Part shown: piece by piece, positions 18,651-27,587 of the stretch
Numbering within the stretch: position 1 is the stretch's first letter
Layout of the letters: each line of letters begins with the position of its first letter
Assembly: GCF_000701685.1 (NCBI RefSeq)
Contig: NZ_JNJO01000004.1
Location: forward strand, 28,000 to 91,999
Source of the DNA: Gemella sanguinis ATCC 700632
Lineage (GTDB): Bacteria > Bacillota > Bacilli > Staphylococcales > Gemellaceae
DNA: 64,000 nt
Reading direction: 5' to 3'
Notes under the pieces: generated by a model
Database searches by the model: none
Seen by the model: the letters and a program-made list of their open reading frames with translations, nothing else
Told to the model about the DNA's origin: nothing
Made by a program: the position numbers and the translations under genes

Positions 18651-19316
18651 ATGAAAATAATTGCAATTTCGGGAAGAAGTGTCGATTATAAGTCTGCTAC
18701 AGGTTTGGAAAAAAGAAGATTATATGTGAATGGATATTTTTCTGACGTAGCAGAAGGAGCAGGATTCATTTTATTTCCTGTATGCTCACAAAATGGAATA
18801 GAGGAAATTGCTGCCATGTGTAGCGGCCTTATTATTGCTGGAAGAGACAGGGACATTCACCCTAAATACTATGGCGAAGAACCTGATGAAAATATAGAGT
18901 ATCCAGAAGATGATTATGAAGATGAATTAGACTTTAAATTAATAGAAACATTTAATAAGTCAAATAAACCAATTCTTGGTGTTTGTAGTGGGTTACAGAG
19001 TTTAAATGTATATTTTGGAGGAACACTAAAGCAACATATAGATAATCACACAAGTGAAAATGGCTTAATAAAACATAATATAACAGTTGAGAAAGATTCA
19101 TTTTTATATTCTATTTATGGAGAAAAATCTCTTGTAAATACTATTCATCATCAAGCTATTAACAAAGTAGCAGATGGATTTAAAGTTACAGCTATTGCTG
19201 AAGATGGAATAATAGAAGCTATTGAAAATGGCAAACTAATTGGAATTCAATGGCATCCAGAAGTTGATTTAGAATTTGATACATTTAGAAAATTTTTAGG
19301 ATTATGTGATAAATAA
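18651..19316 (+). CDS. Class I glutamine amidotransferase-like hydrolase (peptidase C26)
   Basis: A 221-residue stand-alone amidotransferase-fold protein. The nucleophile elbow is GVCSGLQ (Cys near 111), and the His-Glu pair of the triad is in WHPEVD (near 202). The IIAGRDRDIHPKYYGEE segment matches the GG-D-(I/V)-P-YG-E signature of the PuuD/gamma-glutamyl-GABA hydrolase group, although the usual PGG is AGR here. No amidotransferase partner domain is present, so it is probably a gamma-glutamyl hydrolase; the substrate is unknown. AGGAGG precedes the ATG. It has a consensus promoter of its own between two ribosomal-protein units. Confidence 0.82.
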   Translation: MKIIAISGRSVDYKSATGLEKRRLYVNGYFSDVAEGAGFILFPVCSQNGIEEIAAMCSGLIIAGRDRDIHPKYYGEEPDENIEYPEDDYEDELDFKLIETFNKSNKPILGVCSGLQSLNVYFGGTLKQHIDNHTSENGLIKHNITVEKDSFLYSIYGEKSLVNTIHHQAINKVADGFKVTAIAEDGIIEAIENGKLIGIQWHPEVDLEFDTFRKFLGLCDK

Positions 19317-19333
19317 AATTTTAATTAAAATAG

Positions 19334-19362
19334 TTGACTATTATTTAAAATAATGATAAACT
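19334..19362 (+). promoter_or_regulatory. rpsD promoter
   Basis: TTGACT (19334-19339), a 17-bp spacer and TAAACT (19357-19362), preceded by TGA as an extended -10. Confidence 0.7.
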
Positions 19363-19368
19363 ATTCTT

Positions 19369-19549
19369 TGTGTAAAATAATAGCAGTAGATTAATTGTTA
19401 TTGCCTCTATGTTATACATTTTTTAATGTGGCAACTCGTAGCCTATGCTGCTAGGCGAAGTTCCAGTTTTATAACATATACAACAACGATAATCGTGCTT
19501 TTTGTTTTACTAAATACATAAAAACAAAAAGAAAAAGGAGGAGCACAAA
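19369..19549 (+). promoter_or_regulatory. Structured rpsD leader, probable S4 autoregulatory RNA
   Basis: An about 180-nt leader. ATGTTATA near 19410 can pair with TATAACAT near 19472, enclosing a smaller GCCT/AGGC hairpin at 19441-19456. S4 represses its own leader in Bacilli, which fits. A second AT stem (CTTTTTGTTTT with AAAACAAAAAG) sits just before the SD. The fold is judged by eye. Confidence 0.6.
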
Positions 19550-20152
19550 ATGGCTCGTTTTACAGGTTCAACTTGGAAAAAATCTCGTCGTTTAGGTATT
19601 TCACTAAGCGGTACTGGTAAGGAGTTAGCAAAACGCCCTTACGCACCAGGACAACATGGTCCTAACTTAAGAAAAAAACTATCTGAGTATGGTTTACAAT
19701 TACAAGAAAAACAAAAACTTCGTTACTTACACGGAATGAATGAAAAACAATTCCGTAAATTATTCGATAAAGCTGGTAAACTTCAAGGTTTACATGGTGC
19801 TAACTTTATGGCATTACTTGCTACTCGTTTAGATTCAGTAGTATACAGCTTAGGATTAGCTAGAACTAACCGTCAAGCTAGACAATTAGTTAATCACGGA
19901 CATATTCTTGTAGATGGTAAAAAAGTAGATATCGCTTCTTACGCAGTTAAACCAGGACAAGTAGTTTCAGTAAGAGAAAAATCTAGAAACCTAGACATCA
20001 TTAAAGAAGCTGTTGAAATTACAAACTTCGTTCCTGAATACTTAACTTTTGATGCCGATAAATTAGAAGGATCATTGGTAAGATTCCCTGAAAGAAGTGA
20101 ATTACACCCAGAAATCAACGAACAACTTATCGTTGAGTACTACAGCAGATAA
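19550..20152 (+). CDS. rpsD: 30S ribosomal protein S4
   Basis: 200 residues, the standard Bacilli length. The N-terminal domain ([15 protein letters not shown]) is followed by the S4 RNA-binding domain ([19 protein letters not shown]). The four-cysteine zinc site found in some S4 proteins is absent. S4 is a primary 16S rRNA binder and 30S assembly nucleator. AGGAGG precedes the ATG. It is a single-gene unit with its own promoter, structured leader and terminator, which is usual in Bacilli. Confidence 0.98.
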   Translation: MARFTGSTWKKSRRLGISLSGTGKELAKRPYAPGQHGPNLRKKLSEYGLQLQEKQKLRYLHGMNEKQFRKLFDKAGKLQGLHGANFMALLATRLDSVVYSLGLARTNRQARQLVNHGHILVDGKKVDIASYAVKPGQVVSVREKSRNLDIIKEAVEITNFVPEYLTFDADKLEGSLVRFPERSELHPEINEQLIVEYYSR

Positions 20153-20160
20153 TAAATAAA

Positions 20161-20197
20161 AAACTTTGTTATGTTATTCACATAACAAAGTTTTTTA
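20161..20197 (+). terminator. Terminator after rpsD
   Basis: A 14-bp perfect stem (20161-20174 with 20180-20193) and T-run. Confidence 0.92.
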
Positions 20198-20652
20198 TTT
20201 TAAATAAGAACATACTATTAAAATGAAAAGTAATTATTTATTTTTAAACAATAATTTAATGCTTTTTTTTATTATTTGAAACTAAACAGTTATAAAACAT
20301 TTTAAAATTGTGTTTCATATTAATTTAATTAATTTGAAAATGAAAATATTATTTTCAGAAGAATTTGTTGTTTCAAATTTCTTTTCATTTTTTTGTTGTT
20401 ATCCCTATGAACTTATATTATTTATACAAATTAATAAAGAAAAAAATAAATAATGATTAATAATTTATTTACAATAATCCGATAAATAAACTGTATGAAT
20501 TGAAAAACAATTTCTGTTTTTCTATATTCTTTTCATTTATAAAAATAAATATATTTTGTATTCTTAAAGAGTAGTATCCCTATACTTATGGCTTTTTTCA
20601 ATACTTAAAAAATAAATATTTAAAGAAAATAGTTTCAAAGACATTTTCATCA
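20198..20652 (+). other. Long AT-rich non-coding region upstream of ald
   Basis: No ORF with a usable SD is visible. The stretch is dense in TGAAA/TTTCA words. It contains a near repeat: (A/T)TTCTTTTCATTT followed by ATCCCTAT(G)ACTTAT occurs around 20377-20420 and again around 20527-20590. TGAAAAT with ATTTTCA forms an inverted repeat near 20336-20358. It may hold several regulator sites; nothing is proven. Confidence 0.5.
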
Positions 20653-20690
20653 GAAAATCGCTTTCATTACAGAAAAATATGTGTTATTAT
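20653..20690 (+). promoter_or_regulatory. ald promoter with a cre-like site
   Basis: TTTCAT (20662-20667), a 17-bp spacer and TATTAT (20685-20690) with a TG extended -10. A 14-bp cre-like sequence (20653-20666) fits 8 of 10 defined positions of the CcpA consensus and overlaps the -35 box. Confidence 0.4.
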
Positions 20691-20722
20691 AGAAGTACAA
20701 AGAAATTAAGGAGGTAAGGGAA

Positions 20723-21838
20723 ATGATTATCGGAGTACCAACAGAAATTAAAAATAATGAAAGTAGGGTTTCAGCAATACCTGGTGTAGTAGGGGAATTA
20801 GTTCATGACGGACACACAGTATATGTTGAAAAAGGAGCAGGACTTGCTTCAGGGATTTCAGATGCAGAATACGAAAAAGTAGGGGCTGTTTTATTAGATA
20901 AAGCAGAAGATGTATGGAATAAATCTGATTTAATCTACAAAGTTAAAGAACCAATTCCTTCTGAATACAAATATTTCAGAAAAGGATTAATTATTTATAC
21001 ATACCTACACTTAGCAGCTGATCCAGAATTAACTAAAGCAATGGTTGATTCAGGAACAATTGGTATTGCTTTTGAAACAGTTAAAGTAGGTCGTGGTTTA
21101 CCATTATTAAGACCTATGAGTGAAATAGCTGGTAGAATGGCTATTCAAGAAGGAACTAGATTCTTATCTAAAGTTCAAGGTGGTAAAGGTAAATTATTAC
21201 AAGGTGTTCCAGGGGTTCAACCAGGACATGTTGTAGTTATTGGTGCAGGGGTAGCAGGTACTGCAGCAGCAACTGCAGCTTCTGGATTAGGAGCTCGCGT
21301 AACTATGTTAGACGTTAATCTTGATCGTTTAACTGAGTTATCACACATCTTTGGTGGTAAAGTTGAAACAGTTTACTCAAATAAATTAAATATTGCAAAT
21401 GCAATTAAAACAGCTGATTTAGTAGTAAGTACAGTTTTAATCCCAGGAGCTAAAGCACCTAAACTTGTTACTAAAGAAATGATTAAAGATATGCCAGATG
21501 GTGGTGTAATTGTTGACGTTGCTATCGACCAAGGTGGTACAACTGAATATACTGAAGGACGTCCAACAAGTCACGATAACCCAATCTTCGTTGAAGAAGG
21601 AGTATTACACTACTCAGTAGCTAACATTCCTGGTGCAGTAGCTGAAACAGCAACTTACGCTTTATGTAATGCAACAGCTAAATATGCTAAAGTTATTGCT
21701 AACTTAGGTCTTAAAGAAGCAGTAGCAAGATTCCCAGAATTAGTTCCTGGTATTAACGTAGCTAACGGTAAAGTTACATTCAAAGCTGTAGCAGACGATT
21801 TAGGATATGAATATACTCCTGTAGAAGCTGCTCTTTAA
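20723..21838 (+). CDS. ald: Alanine dehydrogenase
   Basis: A 371-residue NAD-dependent enzyme that converts L-alanine to pyruvate and ammonia. The N-terminal MIIGVPTEIKNNESRV, the YTYLHLAAD segment carrying the catalytic His, the Rossmann motif VIGAGVAGTAAA and the C-terminal VANIPGAVAETAT are diagnostic. Length is normal. AGGAGG precedes the ATG. It lies behind a 570-bp region with a possible catabolite-repression site. An APC transporter follows after a terminator, suggesting alanine uptake and use. Cytoplasmic hexamer by family knowledge. Confidence 0.97.
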   Translation: MIIGVPTEIKNNESRVSAIPGVVGELVHDGHTVYVEKGAGLASGISDAEYEKVGAVLLDKAEDVWNKSDLIYKVKEPIPSEYKYFRKGLIIYTYLHLAADPELTKAMVDSGTIGIAFETVKVGRGLPLLRPMSEIAGRMAIQEGTRFLSKVQGGKGKLLQGVPGVQPGHVVVIGAGVAGTAAATAASGLGARVTMLDVNLDRLTELSHIFGGKVETVYSNKLNIANAIKTADLVVSTVLIPGAKAPKLVTKEMIKDMPDGGVIVDVAIDQGGTTEYTEGRPTSHDNPIFVEEGVLHYSVANIPGAVAETATYALCNATAKYAKVIANLGLKEAVARFPELVPGINVANGKVTFKAVADDLGYEYTPVEAAL

Positions 21839-21867
21839 TAAATACTTTTTAAAATATAAAAATAAGT

Positions 21868-21900
21868 AGGAGCGGAGAAGTTGTTTTCCGCTCCTTTTTC
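21868..21900 (+). terminator. Terminator after ald
   Basis: A 9-bp GC-containing stem (AGGAGCGGA with TCCGCTCCT) and T-run. Confidence 0.9.
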
Positions 21901-21964
21901 TAAATAATAGTAATATATATTTATAAAAGGTATAAATATTGTTTATTTCTTATAGAAAAAGTTT

Positions 21965-21981
21965 TGAAAACGTGTTATAAT
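21965..21981 (+). promoter_or_regulatory. APC transporter promoter with possible cre half-site
   Basis: TATAAT (21976-21981) with a TGT extended -10. TGAAAACGTGTTAT (21965-21978) overlaps it and fits 7 of 10 defined cre positions. It also shares AAACGTG with the repeats before the alcohol dehydrogenase gene. Confidence 0.4.
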
Positions 21982-22035
21982 GTACTTACTTATAACATAT
22001 TATTTCAAAAATAATTAAATAATTAGGAGGTTATT

Positions 22036-23412
22036 ATGAGTGTTTTAAGAAAAAGATCAGTTGAATCTATTTTAGAAGAAGCTAGAAAAAAAACATTTAA
22101 TCCTACTATGAAAACACTTGATTTAGTACTATTCGGTATTGGAGCTATTATTGGTTCTGGGATACTAGTACTAACTGGTAAAGCTTCAGCAGAAGCAGGA
22201 CCAGCTGTTGTGTTCTCATTCTTAATTGCCGGATTAGCATGTTGTTTAGCTGCTTTATGTTATGCGGAATTAGCATCGACTATTCCTTCAAGTGGTAGTA
22301 CATATACTTATTTATATGTTTCAGTAGGGGAAATCGTTGCTTATGTTGTTGGTTGGGTACTAATCGGTGGTTACGTACTTACATCTGCAACAGTTGCAAA
22401 TGGATGGTCAAGTTATTTTGCAAGATTATTGGCAGGGTTAGGACTTGATTTACCTAAAGAATTTATTACTTTACCATCTCAAGGTGGTTATGGTAATATA
22501 CCAGCTGTAATAATTGTATTAGTTATTACATTTATCTTATCAAAAGGTACATCAAGCAGTAAAACTGTTAATAACTTAATGGTAGCAGCCAAAGTTGGTA
22601 TTGTAGTTCTTTTCCTAGTTGTTGGATCATTTTATGTAGAACCAACTCACTGGACAAATGATTTTGCACCTACAGGATTCCAAGGTGTAATGTTAGCTGC
22701 AACAACAGTATTCTTTGCATATTTAGGATTTGATGCTATTTCTACATCTGCTGAAGAAACTATCAATCCTGAAAAAGCAGTTCCTCGTGCGATTATTATC
22801 ACTATGATAATTTGTACAGCTTTTTATATCTTAGTATGTTTAGTTTTAACTGGTATTGTAAACTACACAGAACTAGGACAAGGGGATGCACTAGCTTACG
22901 TATTAGAAGTTGTTGGACAACATAAAGTAGCTGGTATTGTTTCTCTTGGAGCAGTTATAGGTCTAATGGCTGGTATTTTATCATTCATGTTTGCAGGTAT
23001 TCGTATTACTTATACTATTGCACGTGATGGATTATTACCAGAAAACTTAACTAAACTTAATAAAAACAAAGTTCCTAGTATAGTTACATGGGGACTAGGG
23101 ATTACTATTTCTTTATTAGCTGGATTCTTACCACTAGGACAATTAGCAGACTTAGCTAACCTTGCATCAATTATTGCATTTGCCTTAGTAAGTTATACAA
23201 CTATTGTATTCTCTAAAAAATATCCAGATTTAAAACGTGGATTTAGAGTTCCATTAATGCCATTCTTACCAATTGTTTCAATAGTTTTATTTGTTGGATT
23301 ATTAACAAGTATAACAGTAACTACTTGGACTATTTTTGCGGTATGGGTAGCATTTGGTATAGTAGTTTACTTTGCATATTCTTATAAAAATAGTAAACTT
23401 AAAGACAAATAG
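22036..23412 (+). CDS. APC-family amino acid transporter (CAT/YfnA-like)
   Basis: 458 residues with about twelve membrane segments. The APC substrate motif GIGAIIGSGIL is in TM1 and an FFAYLGFDAISTSAEE segment in TM6, the hallmark of the CAT branch. Bacterial members of this branch, such as GkApcT, move alanine and related amino acids with protons. The position directly after ald suggests alanine import, which is inference. AGGAGG precedes the ATG. It has its own extended -10 promoter and a terminator. Confidence 0.88.
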   Translation: MSVLRKRSVESILEEARKKTFNPTMKTLDLVLFGIGAIIGSGILVLTGKASAEAGPAVVFSFLIAGLACCLAALCYAELASTIPSSGSTYTYLYVSVGEIVAYVVGWVLIGGYVLTSATVANGWSSYFARLLAGLGLDLPKEFITLPSQGGYGNIPAVIIVLVITFILSKGTSSSKTVNNLMVAAKVGIVVLFLVVGSFYVEPTHWTNDFAPTGFQGVMLAATTVFFAYLGFDAISTSAEETINPEKAVPRAIIITMIICTAFYILVCLVLTGIVNYTELGQGDALAYVLEVVGQHKVAGIVSLGAVIGLMAGILSFMFAGIRITYTIARDGLLPENLTKLNKNKVPSIVTWGLGITISLLAGFLPLGQLADLANLASIIAFALVSYTTIVFSKKYPDLKRGFRVPLMPFLPIVSIVLFVGLLTSITVTTWTIFAVWVAFGIVVYFAYSYKNSKLKDK

Positions 23413-23417
23413 TAAAG

Positions 23418-23454
23418 AAAGAGTAGAGATAATTAAAATCTCTACTCTTTTTTC
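23418..23454 (+). terminator. Terminator between convergent genes
   Basis: A 13-bp perfect stem (23418-23430 with 23438-23450) with T-run on the + strand. It also lies downstream of the convergent nuclease gene. Confidence 0.9.
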
Positions 23455-23457
23455 TTC

Positions 23458-23997
23458 TTAACTCCATAAATTTTTTTTATTTGCTTTCGCTGAGTTTTGC
23501 GCTCTTTGATATTCAGCTAAATATCTTGTATCAGGTTCTTTTACATATTTAATTTCAGCTAAGCCTTGTTCTAAAAGTTGTTTTTGAACCGATTTACCAT
23601 CCGCATAAACATAACAGAGAGCACGATGGTATTTATCCTCTTTTTCATATATATCAAATTCAATTTCAACATTCTTAGCTTTTGAAAGTATTTCGCCATT
23701 TAAATTACTAGCTTCTGGACCATATTTTTGTACTTCTACACCTTTTTTAACTGTTTCAGGAGTATCTATAAGTAAATATCTTACTTTTAAATCCTTTTTA
23801 TTAAAACGAACAACTATTGTATCTCCATCAACTTTTTCAACAAAATTCACTTTATATCTTGTAGTATCACCTTTAATGGAAACATTATTAATTGTTACAG
23901 TTTTATATTTAGTATTAATATTATTAGAAATAATAAATAATAGAATAAAGATACTAGTAAAAAACCCTAAAAATATATAAAATATCTTTTTATTCAT
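23458..23997 (-). CDS. nuc: Membrane-anchored staphylococcal-type nuclease
   Basis: A 179-residue thermonuclease homologue. The N-terminus has one hydrophobic segment (about residues 5-24) that may be a signal anchor. The catalytic set of SNase is intact with a constant offset of 38: Asp59 (DGDT), Arg73 and Asp78 (RYLLIDTPE), Glu81 and Arg125 (DKYHRALC). The C-terminal NLWS matches the family end. It is predicted to be a Ca-dependent extracellular or surface-held nuclease degrading DNA and RNA. Convergent with the APC transporter gene. AAGGGGG precedes the ATG on the - strand. Confidence 0.93.
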   Translation of the reverse strand: MNKKIFYIFLGFFTSIFILLFIISNNINTKYKTVTINNVSIKGDTTRYKVNFVEKVDGDTIVVRFNKKDLKVRYLLIDTPETVKKGVEVQKYGPEASNLNGEILSKAKNVEIEFDIYEKEDKYHRALCYVYADGKSVQKQLLEQGLAEIKYVKEPDTRYLAEYQRAQNSAKANKKNLWS

Positions 23998-24081
23998 AAT
24001 TATTCCCCCTTAACTTATATTTTATCATTTTAAGAGTAAAAAATCATTTTAATTAAGTAGATTTAACAACTTTATTTGATG

Positions 24082-24110
24082 TTGGAATAAATCCATAAAT
24101 ATGTTATTAT
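24082..24110 (+). promoter_or_regulatory. Promoter of the tsaE operon
   Basis: TTGGAA (24082-24087), a 17-bp spacer and TATTAT (24105-24110) with TGT extended -10. Confidence 0.55.
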
Positions 24111-24149
24111 AGATTATGGTAATAAATTATAGATTTAGAAGGATGTAAA

Positions 24150-24608
24150 ATGTTAAATATTGTAATTAGAAATTTAGAAGATACAAAACGTTTAGCAGAG
24201 ATTGTTGCTAATAGTATAGATGATAAACTTATTTTAATGTTGAATGGTGATTTAGCCGCTGGGAAGACGACATTTACTAAATATTTAGCAGAATATCTAG
24301 GTGTAAAAGCAGTTGTTAATTCACCGACTTTTAATATTATGAAAGAATATAAATTTCCAAAAGGCAGATTGTACCATATTGATGCATATAGATTAGAAAA
24401 TAGTGATGAAGACTTAGGCTTTGAAGATATTTTCTATGAAAATAATATATGTGTAGTGGAATGGGGAGAATTTATTGAAGAATACTTACCAGCGGAGCGT
24501 TTAGTTTTTAATATACGAATTAAAAATGATGTTCGAGAAGTGGAAATAATCTCAAGTGGTATTTACAGTAAAATAGAAGAAAGGATAAAAGCAGAGTGGT
24601 CAGTTTAG
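24150..24608 (+). CDS. tsaE: t6A synthesis ATPase TsaE
   Basis: A 152-residue P-loop ATPase with Walker A GDLAAGKTT (residues 33-41), followed by the family segments SPTFNIMKEY and HIDAYRL. TsaE works with TsaB and TsaD to place threonylcarbamoyl on A37 of ANN-decoding tRNAs. TsaC/YwlC is not in the window. AGAAGGA precedes the ATG. First gene of the operon; it overlaps tsaB by 13 bases. Confidence 0.96.
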   Translation: MLNIVIRNLEDTKRLAEIVANSIDDKLILMLNGDLAAGKTTFTKYLAEYLGVKAVVNSPTFNIMKEYKFPKGRLYHIDAYRLENSDEDLGFEDIFYENNICVVEWGEFIEEYLPAERLVFNIRIKNDVREVEIISSGIYSKIEERIKAEWSV

Positions 24609-25264
24609 TGGTGGAAGCGTCGAATGGATTTTGTTCGATAGCATGTATAGAAAACAAAAACATATTAGCGGAAAAAAACTTGGAATGTAATAATAATCTA
24701 TCAGCAGTAATATTATCTGAGATCGATAATTGCTTAAAAGCAGCAAATAAAACTAAGTCTGACTTAACAGAAATTATTTCAAGTGAAGGCCCAGGATCAT
24801 ACACTGCAATTAGGGTAGTAGCCGCAGTATGTAAAACAATGGCATTTACTTTAAAGTTACCACTTAAAGTAGTTTCAAGTTTAAAACTATTAGCACTATT
24901 GGAATTTAACAGTAATAAATTAATAGTACCTCTTATAGATGCACGTCGTGGTAATGTTTTTTCAGCTGTTTATGAAAAAACAAATAATGAGCTGAGTGTT
25001 GTTAAAGAGGAAGGTTATTATTCACTTGATGAATTAAATGATTTTTTAGAGTCTGAAGGTAAAGATTTTATATATGTTGGGCAAGATATAAAAAAATTGA
25101 AGGAAAAATTGTTAGATGCTGAGTATAATGAAAGTCCAGTACGCTCTGGGAATATAATAGAAATTTATGATGCATTAGAAATAAAAGACTTCTATAACAT
25201 GAAACCAAAATATTTGAGAAAAACAGAAGCAGAAAGGGAATTAGAAAATGATAAAAATAAATAG
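24596..25264 (+). CDS. tsaB: t6A complex scaffold protein TsaB
   Basis: A 222-residue ASKHA-fold protein of TsaB type. The N-terminal LVVEASNG is followed by the diagnostic SEGPGSYTAIRV segment and the VPLIDARRGNVF strand. It dimerises with TsaD and supports t6A transfer; it is not itself catalytic. The start is GTG at 24596 inside the tsaE end, with AAAGGA about 10 bases upstream. It overlaps rimI by 17 bases. The overlaps along this operon imply coupled translation. Confidence 0.93.
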   Translation: MVSLVVEASNGFCSIACIENKNILAEKNLECNNNLSAVILSEIDNCLKAANKTKSDLTEIISSEGPGSYTAIRVVAAVCKTMAFTLKLPLKVVSSLKLLALLEFNSNKLIVPLIDARRGNVFSAVYEKTNNELSVVKEEGYYSLDELNDFLESEGKDFIYVGQDIKKLKEKLLDAEYNESPVRSGNIIEIYDALEIKDFYNMKPKYLRKTEAERELENDKNK

Positions 25265-25700
25265 AGTTGATGTAAATGATTTAGATGCATTATCAAAAAT
25301 TGATGTAGAAAACTTTGAAGATGCTTGGACATACGATATGTTCAAATCAGAATTAGAACATGAGAATTCAGAATATTATGGATTGTTTAATGATGGAGAG
25401 ATTATTGGTTTTTGTGGAGGTTGGTTAGTAGCAGATGAGTATCAAATTAATAAAATTGTCATTGATAAACCTCATCAAAACAAAAAACTTGGACAAATAT
25501 TTTTTACATATGTTATGCAAATGTTAAAATTAAAAGGTGTAAAAAAAGCATTAGTAGAAGTGAGAGTTAGTAATATGCCTGCAATAACTGTTTATGAGAA
25601 AGCAGGATTTTCAACTATTGATATGAGAAAAAACTATTATAAAAATAATGGTGAAAATGCTTATGTAATGGTAAGGGACTTTAGCAATGAAAGAGATTAA
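25248..25700 (+). CDS. rimI: GNAT N-acetyltransferase RimI-like
   Basis: A 150-residue GNAT acetyltransferase. The acetyl-CoA loop region reads NKIVIDKPHQNKKLGQIFF, a variant of the usual R-x2-G-x-G/A pattern in which the first Gly is replaced. ALVEVRVSNMPAITVYEKAGF is the standard closing motif. The position between tsaB and tsaD is the classic RimI locus, where the enzyme acetylates the N-terminus of S18 and possibly other proteins. It overlaps both neighbours (17 and 14 bases). Confidence 0.9.
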   Translation: MIKINRVDVNDLDALSKIDVENFEDAWTYDMFKSELEHENSEYYGLFNDGEIIGFCGGWLVADEYQINKIVIDKPHQNKKLGQIFFTYVMQMLKLKGVKKALVEVRVSNMPAITVYEKAGFSTIDMRKNYYKNNGENAYVMVRDFSNERD

Positions 25701-26727
25701 TAAAATAGATAATATAAGTATCTTAGCTATTGAAACAAGTTGTGATGAAACGAGTGTCGCGGTAGTTTGTAATGGGAAAAAAGTACTTTCTAATATAGTA
25801 AGTAGTCAGATAGAAACACATAAACAATTTGGAGGAGTTGTTCCAGAAATTGCGAGCCGACAACATATTGAAGTTGTTATTCAAATTGTAGAAGAAGCAC
25901 TTGAAGAAGCGAAAATGACTTTAGATGAGATTGATGCGATATGTGTAACCCAAGGACCAGGACTAATAGGGTCTCTTTTAGTAGGTGTGAATGTTGCAAA
26001 AACATTAAGCTATACTCTGGATAAGCCATTAATTGCTGCTCATCATATAGCAGGACATATTTATGCAAGTAATATAGATAATAATATAACTTATCCATCA
26101 CTAGCTTTAGTAGTAAGTGGAGGACATACAGAGCTAGTTTATATAAAAAGTGAACTTGATTTTGAAATTATAGGATCAACTCACGATGATGCAGTAGGAG
26201 AGGCATACGACAAAGTTGCCCGTCAATTAAAGCTAGATTATCCGGGTGGCCCTAAGGTTGATAAACTTGCAAAACTGGGAGAGGATAAATATAAATTCCC
26301 TCGTGCAATGATTGATAGTGATGATTATAATTTTAGTTTTTCTGGGATGAAATCAGCAGTAATAAATTTTGTTCATAATGCTAATCAACGTGGAGAAGCA
26401 ATTGTTCCAGAAGATCTAGCATGTAGTTTTCAAACTGCAGTAGTTGAAGTTTTGATTACAAAAACAAAAAAAGCTATAAAAAACTTAGGTATTAAGCAAC
26501 TAATCCTTGCTGGTGGAGTTGCAGGAAATAGTGAATTACGCCAACAAATTCTAAATTTAGAGCAGGAACTAAATATAGAGGTACTAATTCCACAGATGGC
26601 ATATTGCAGTGATAATGCGGCTATGATGGGTGCTGTAGGATACTTTTACTATAAGAATAAGTTATTTACTAATCCATTAACACTAAATGCTAAATCTACA
26701 CTAGATTTAGAAGAAATACTTAAGTAG
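25687..26727 (+). CDS. tsaD: tRNA N6-threonylcarbamoyladenosine transferase TsaD
   Basis: 346 residues, the catalytic subunit of t6A synthesis. The N-terminal AIETSCDETSVAVV, the metal-binding HHIAGH near 118-123, SGGHTELVY, and the C-terminal CSDNAAMMGAVGY are all present. The length is normal. It overlaps rimI by 14 bases. It is followed after 21 bases by a phosphotransferase-fold gene with no terminator between them, so the transcript extends beyond the t6A genes. Confidence 0.97.
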   Translation: MKEINKIDNISILAIETSCDETSVAVVCNGKKVLSNIVSSQIETHKQFGGVVPEIASRQHIEVVIQIVEEALEEAKMTLDEIDAICVTQGPGLIGSLLVGVNVAKTLSYTLDKPLIAAHHIAGHIYASNIDNNITYPSLALVVSGGHTELVYIKSELDFEIIGSTHDDAVGEAYDKVARQLKLDYPGGPKVDKLAKLGEDKYKFPRAMIDSDDYNFSFSGMKSAVINFVHNANQRGEAIVPEDLACSFQTAVVEVLITKTKKAIKNLGIKQLILAGGVAGNSELRQQILNLEQELNIEVLIPQMAYCSDNAAMMGAVGYFYYKNKLFTNPLTLNAKSTLDLEEILK

Positions 26728-26748
26728 CTTGTTTTTAGGGAGTTTATT

Positions 26749-27564
26749 ATGAAAGAGAAATTAGAAAGAAGATTTTTAGCAAAATTAGAAAAAGTAAACC
26801 ATATTTCTGAAAATAAACATTATGTTGGGTATTCCAAACTATATGAAAAAAATATATTTATAAAAATATTTAAAGATGAAAATAAATTTATTCTTGAAAA
26901 TGAAATTTTAAAGAATGAAAGTTCACTTTATATAACTAGTGATTATTTGAATAACATATTAGTACTTACTTATAGAGAGTATAGTGATTTAGTTACTTGT
27001 GATATGGGGAATGATGTACTAAAAAATATAGCTAAGCTAATTTCTAATTTCCATAAAAAAAAGTATATAGATGAAGGGAAATATAAAGAGACATCTTTAA
27101 AAAAGATTTTAGAATATAATCTTACTCGCTTAGTAAAAAGAGAAGAATATGATTTGCTTAGTAGAATTTATTATGAATTTTTCAAATTATTATGTGATTT
27201 AGAAGGAGAATATAAGAATTCGTTAGTGACTATTCATGGGGATTTTTGCTTAAGAAATATAAAAGTATATAACAAAAATATAATACTTATCGATTTTGAA
27301 AGAGCAAAGTATGCTAGTTATTATTTAGATTTTATAAAATTTTTCTATAATGATTTAGATAATAATAAGGAGAAAAAAGACATATTTTTAAAAGAATACT
27401 ATCGAGAGTCAAACAAAAAGAAAATTTCTAGAAATTTGGAGTATTGTTTAATTTTTATTAGTTCAATGGGGATTTTAAACTATACTATGAGAATTGAAGA
27501 TAGAGAATTTGAAAAATTAGGTTTAATTATGTTAACTGATGTGAAGAACTTTTTACAAATATAA
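26749..27564 (+). CDS. Phosphotransferase-fold (APH/choline kinase-like) protein
   Basis: A 271-residue protein with a protein-kinase-like fold. The catalytic loop HGDFCLRN (near residue 163) and the metal-binding IDFE (near 181) match the aminoglycoside phosphotransferase/choline kinase family (H-x-D-x4-N and D-x-D/E). The N-terminal nucleotide-binding part is divergent, with no obvious glycine loop. The substrate cannot be told from sequence: small molecule, lipid precursor or tRNA-linked are all open. It sits in the t6A operon, 21 bases after tsaD and 23 bases before a membrane-protein gene. GGGAG precedes the ATG. Confidence 0.7.
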   Translation: MKEKLERRFLAKLEKVNHISENKHYVGYSKLYEKNIFIKIFKDENKFILENEILKNESSLYITSDYLNNILVLTYREYSDLVTCDMGNDVLKNIAKLISNFHKKKYIDEGKYKETSLKKILEYNLTRLVKREEYDLLSRIYYEFFKLLCDLEGEYKNSLVTIHGDFCLRNIKVYNKNIILIDFERAKYASYYLDFIKFFYNDLDNNKEKKDIFLKEYYRESNKKKISRNLEYCLIFISSMGILNYTMRIEDREFEKLGLIMLTDVKNFLQI

Positions 27565-27587
27565 AATAAAAAACAGAGAGGTAGTAA

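Noticed and set aside
9158-21900. The terminators after the alcohol dehydrogenase gene (9160) and ald (21868) share AGCGGA and TCCGCT arms
   Set aside because: GC-rich terminator stems with a common core are not rare; loop and flanks differ, so no dispersed element is claimed.
24596-24608. Possible frameshift where tsaE and tsaB overlap
   Set aside because: Both proteins are full length with intact motifs; overlapping starts are normal in this operon.
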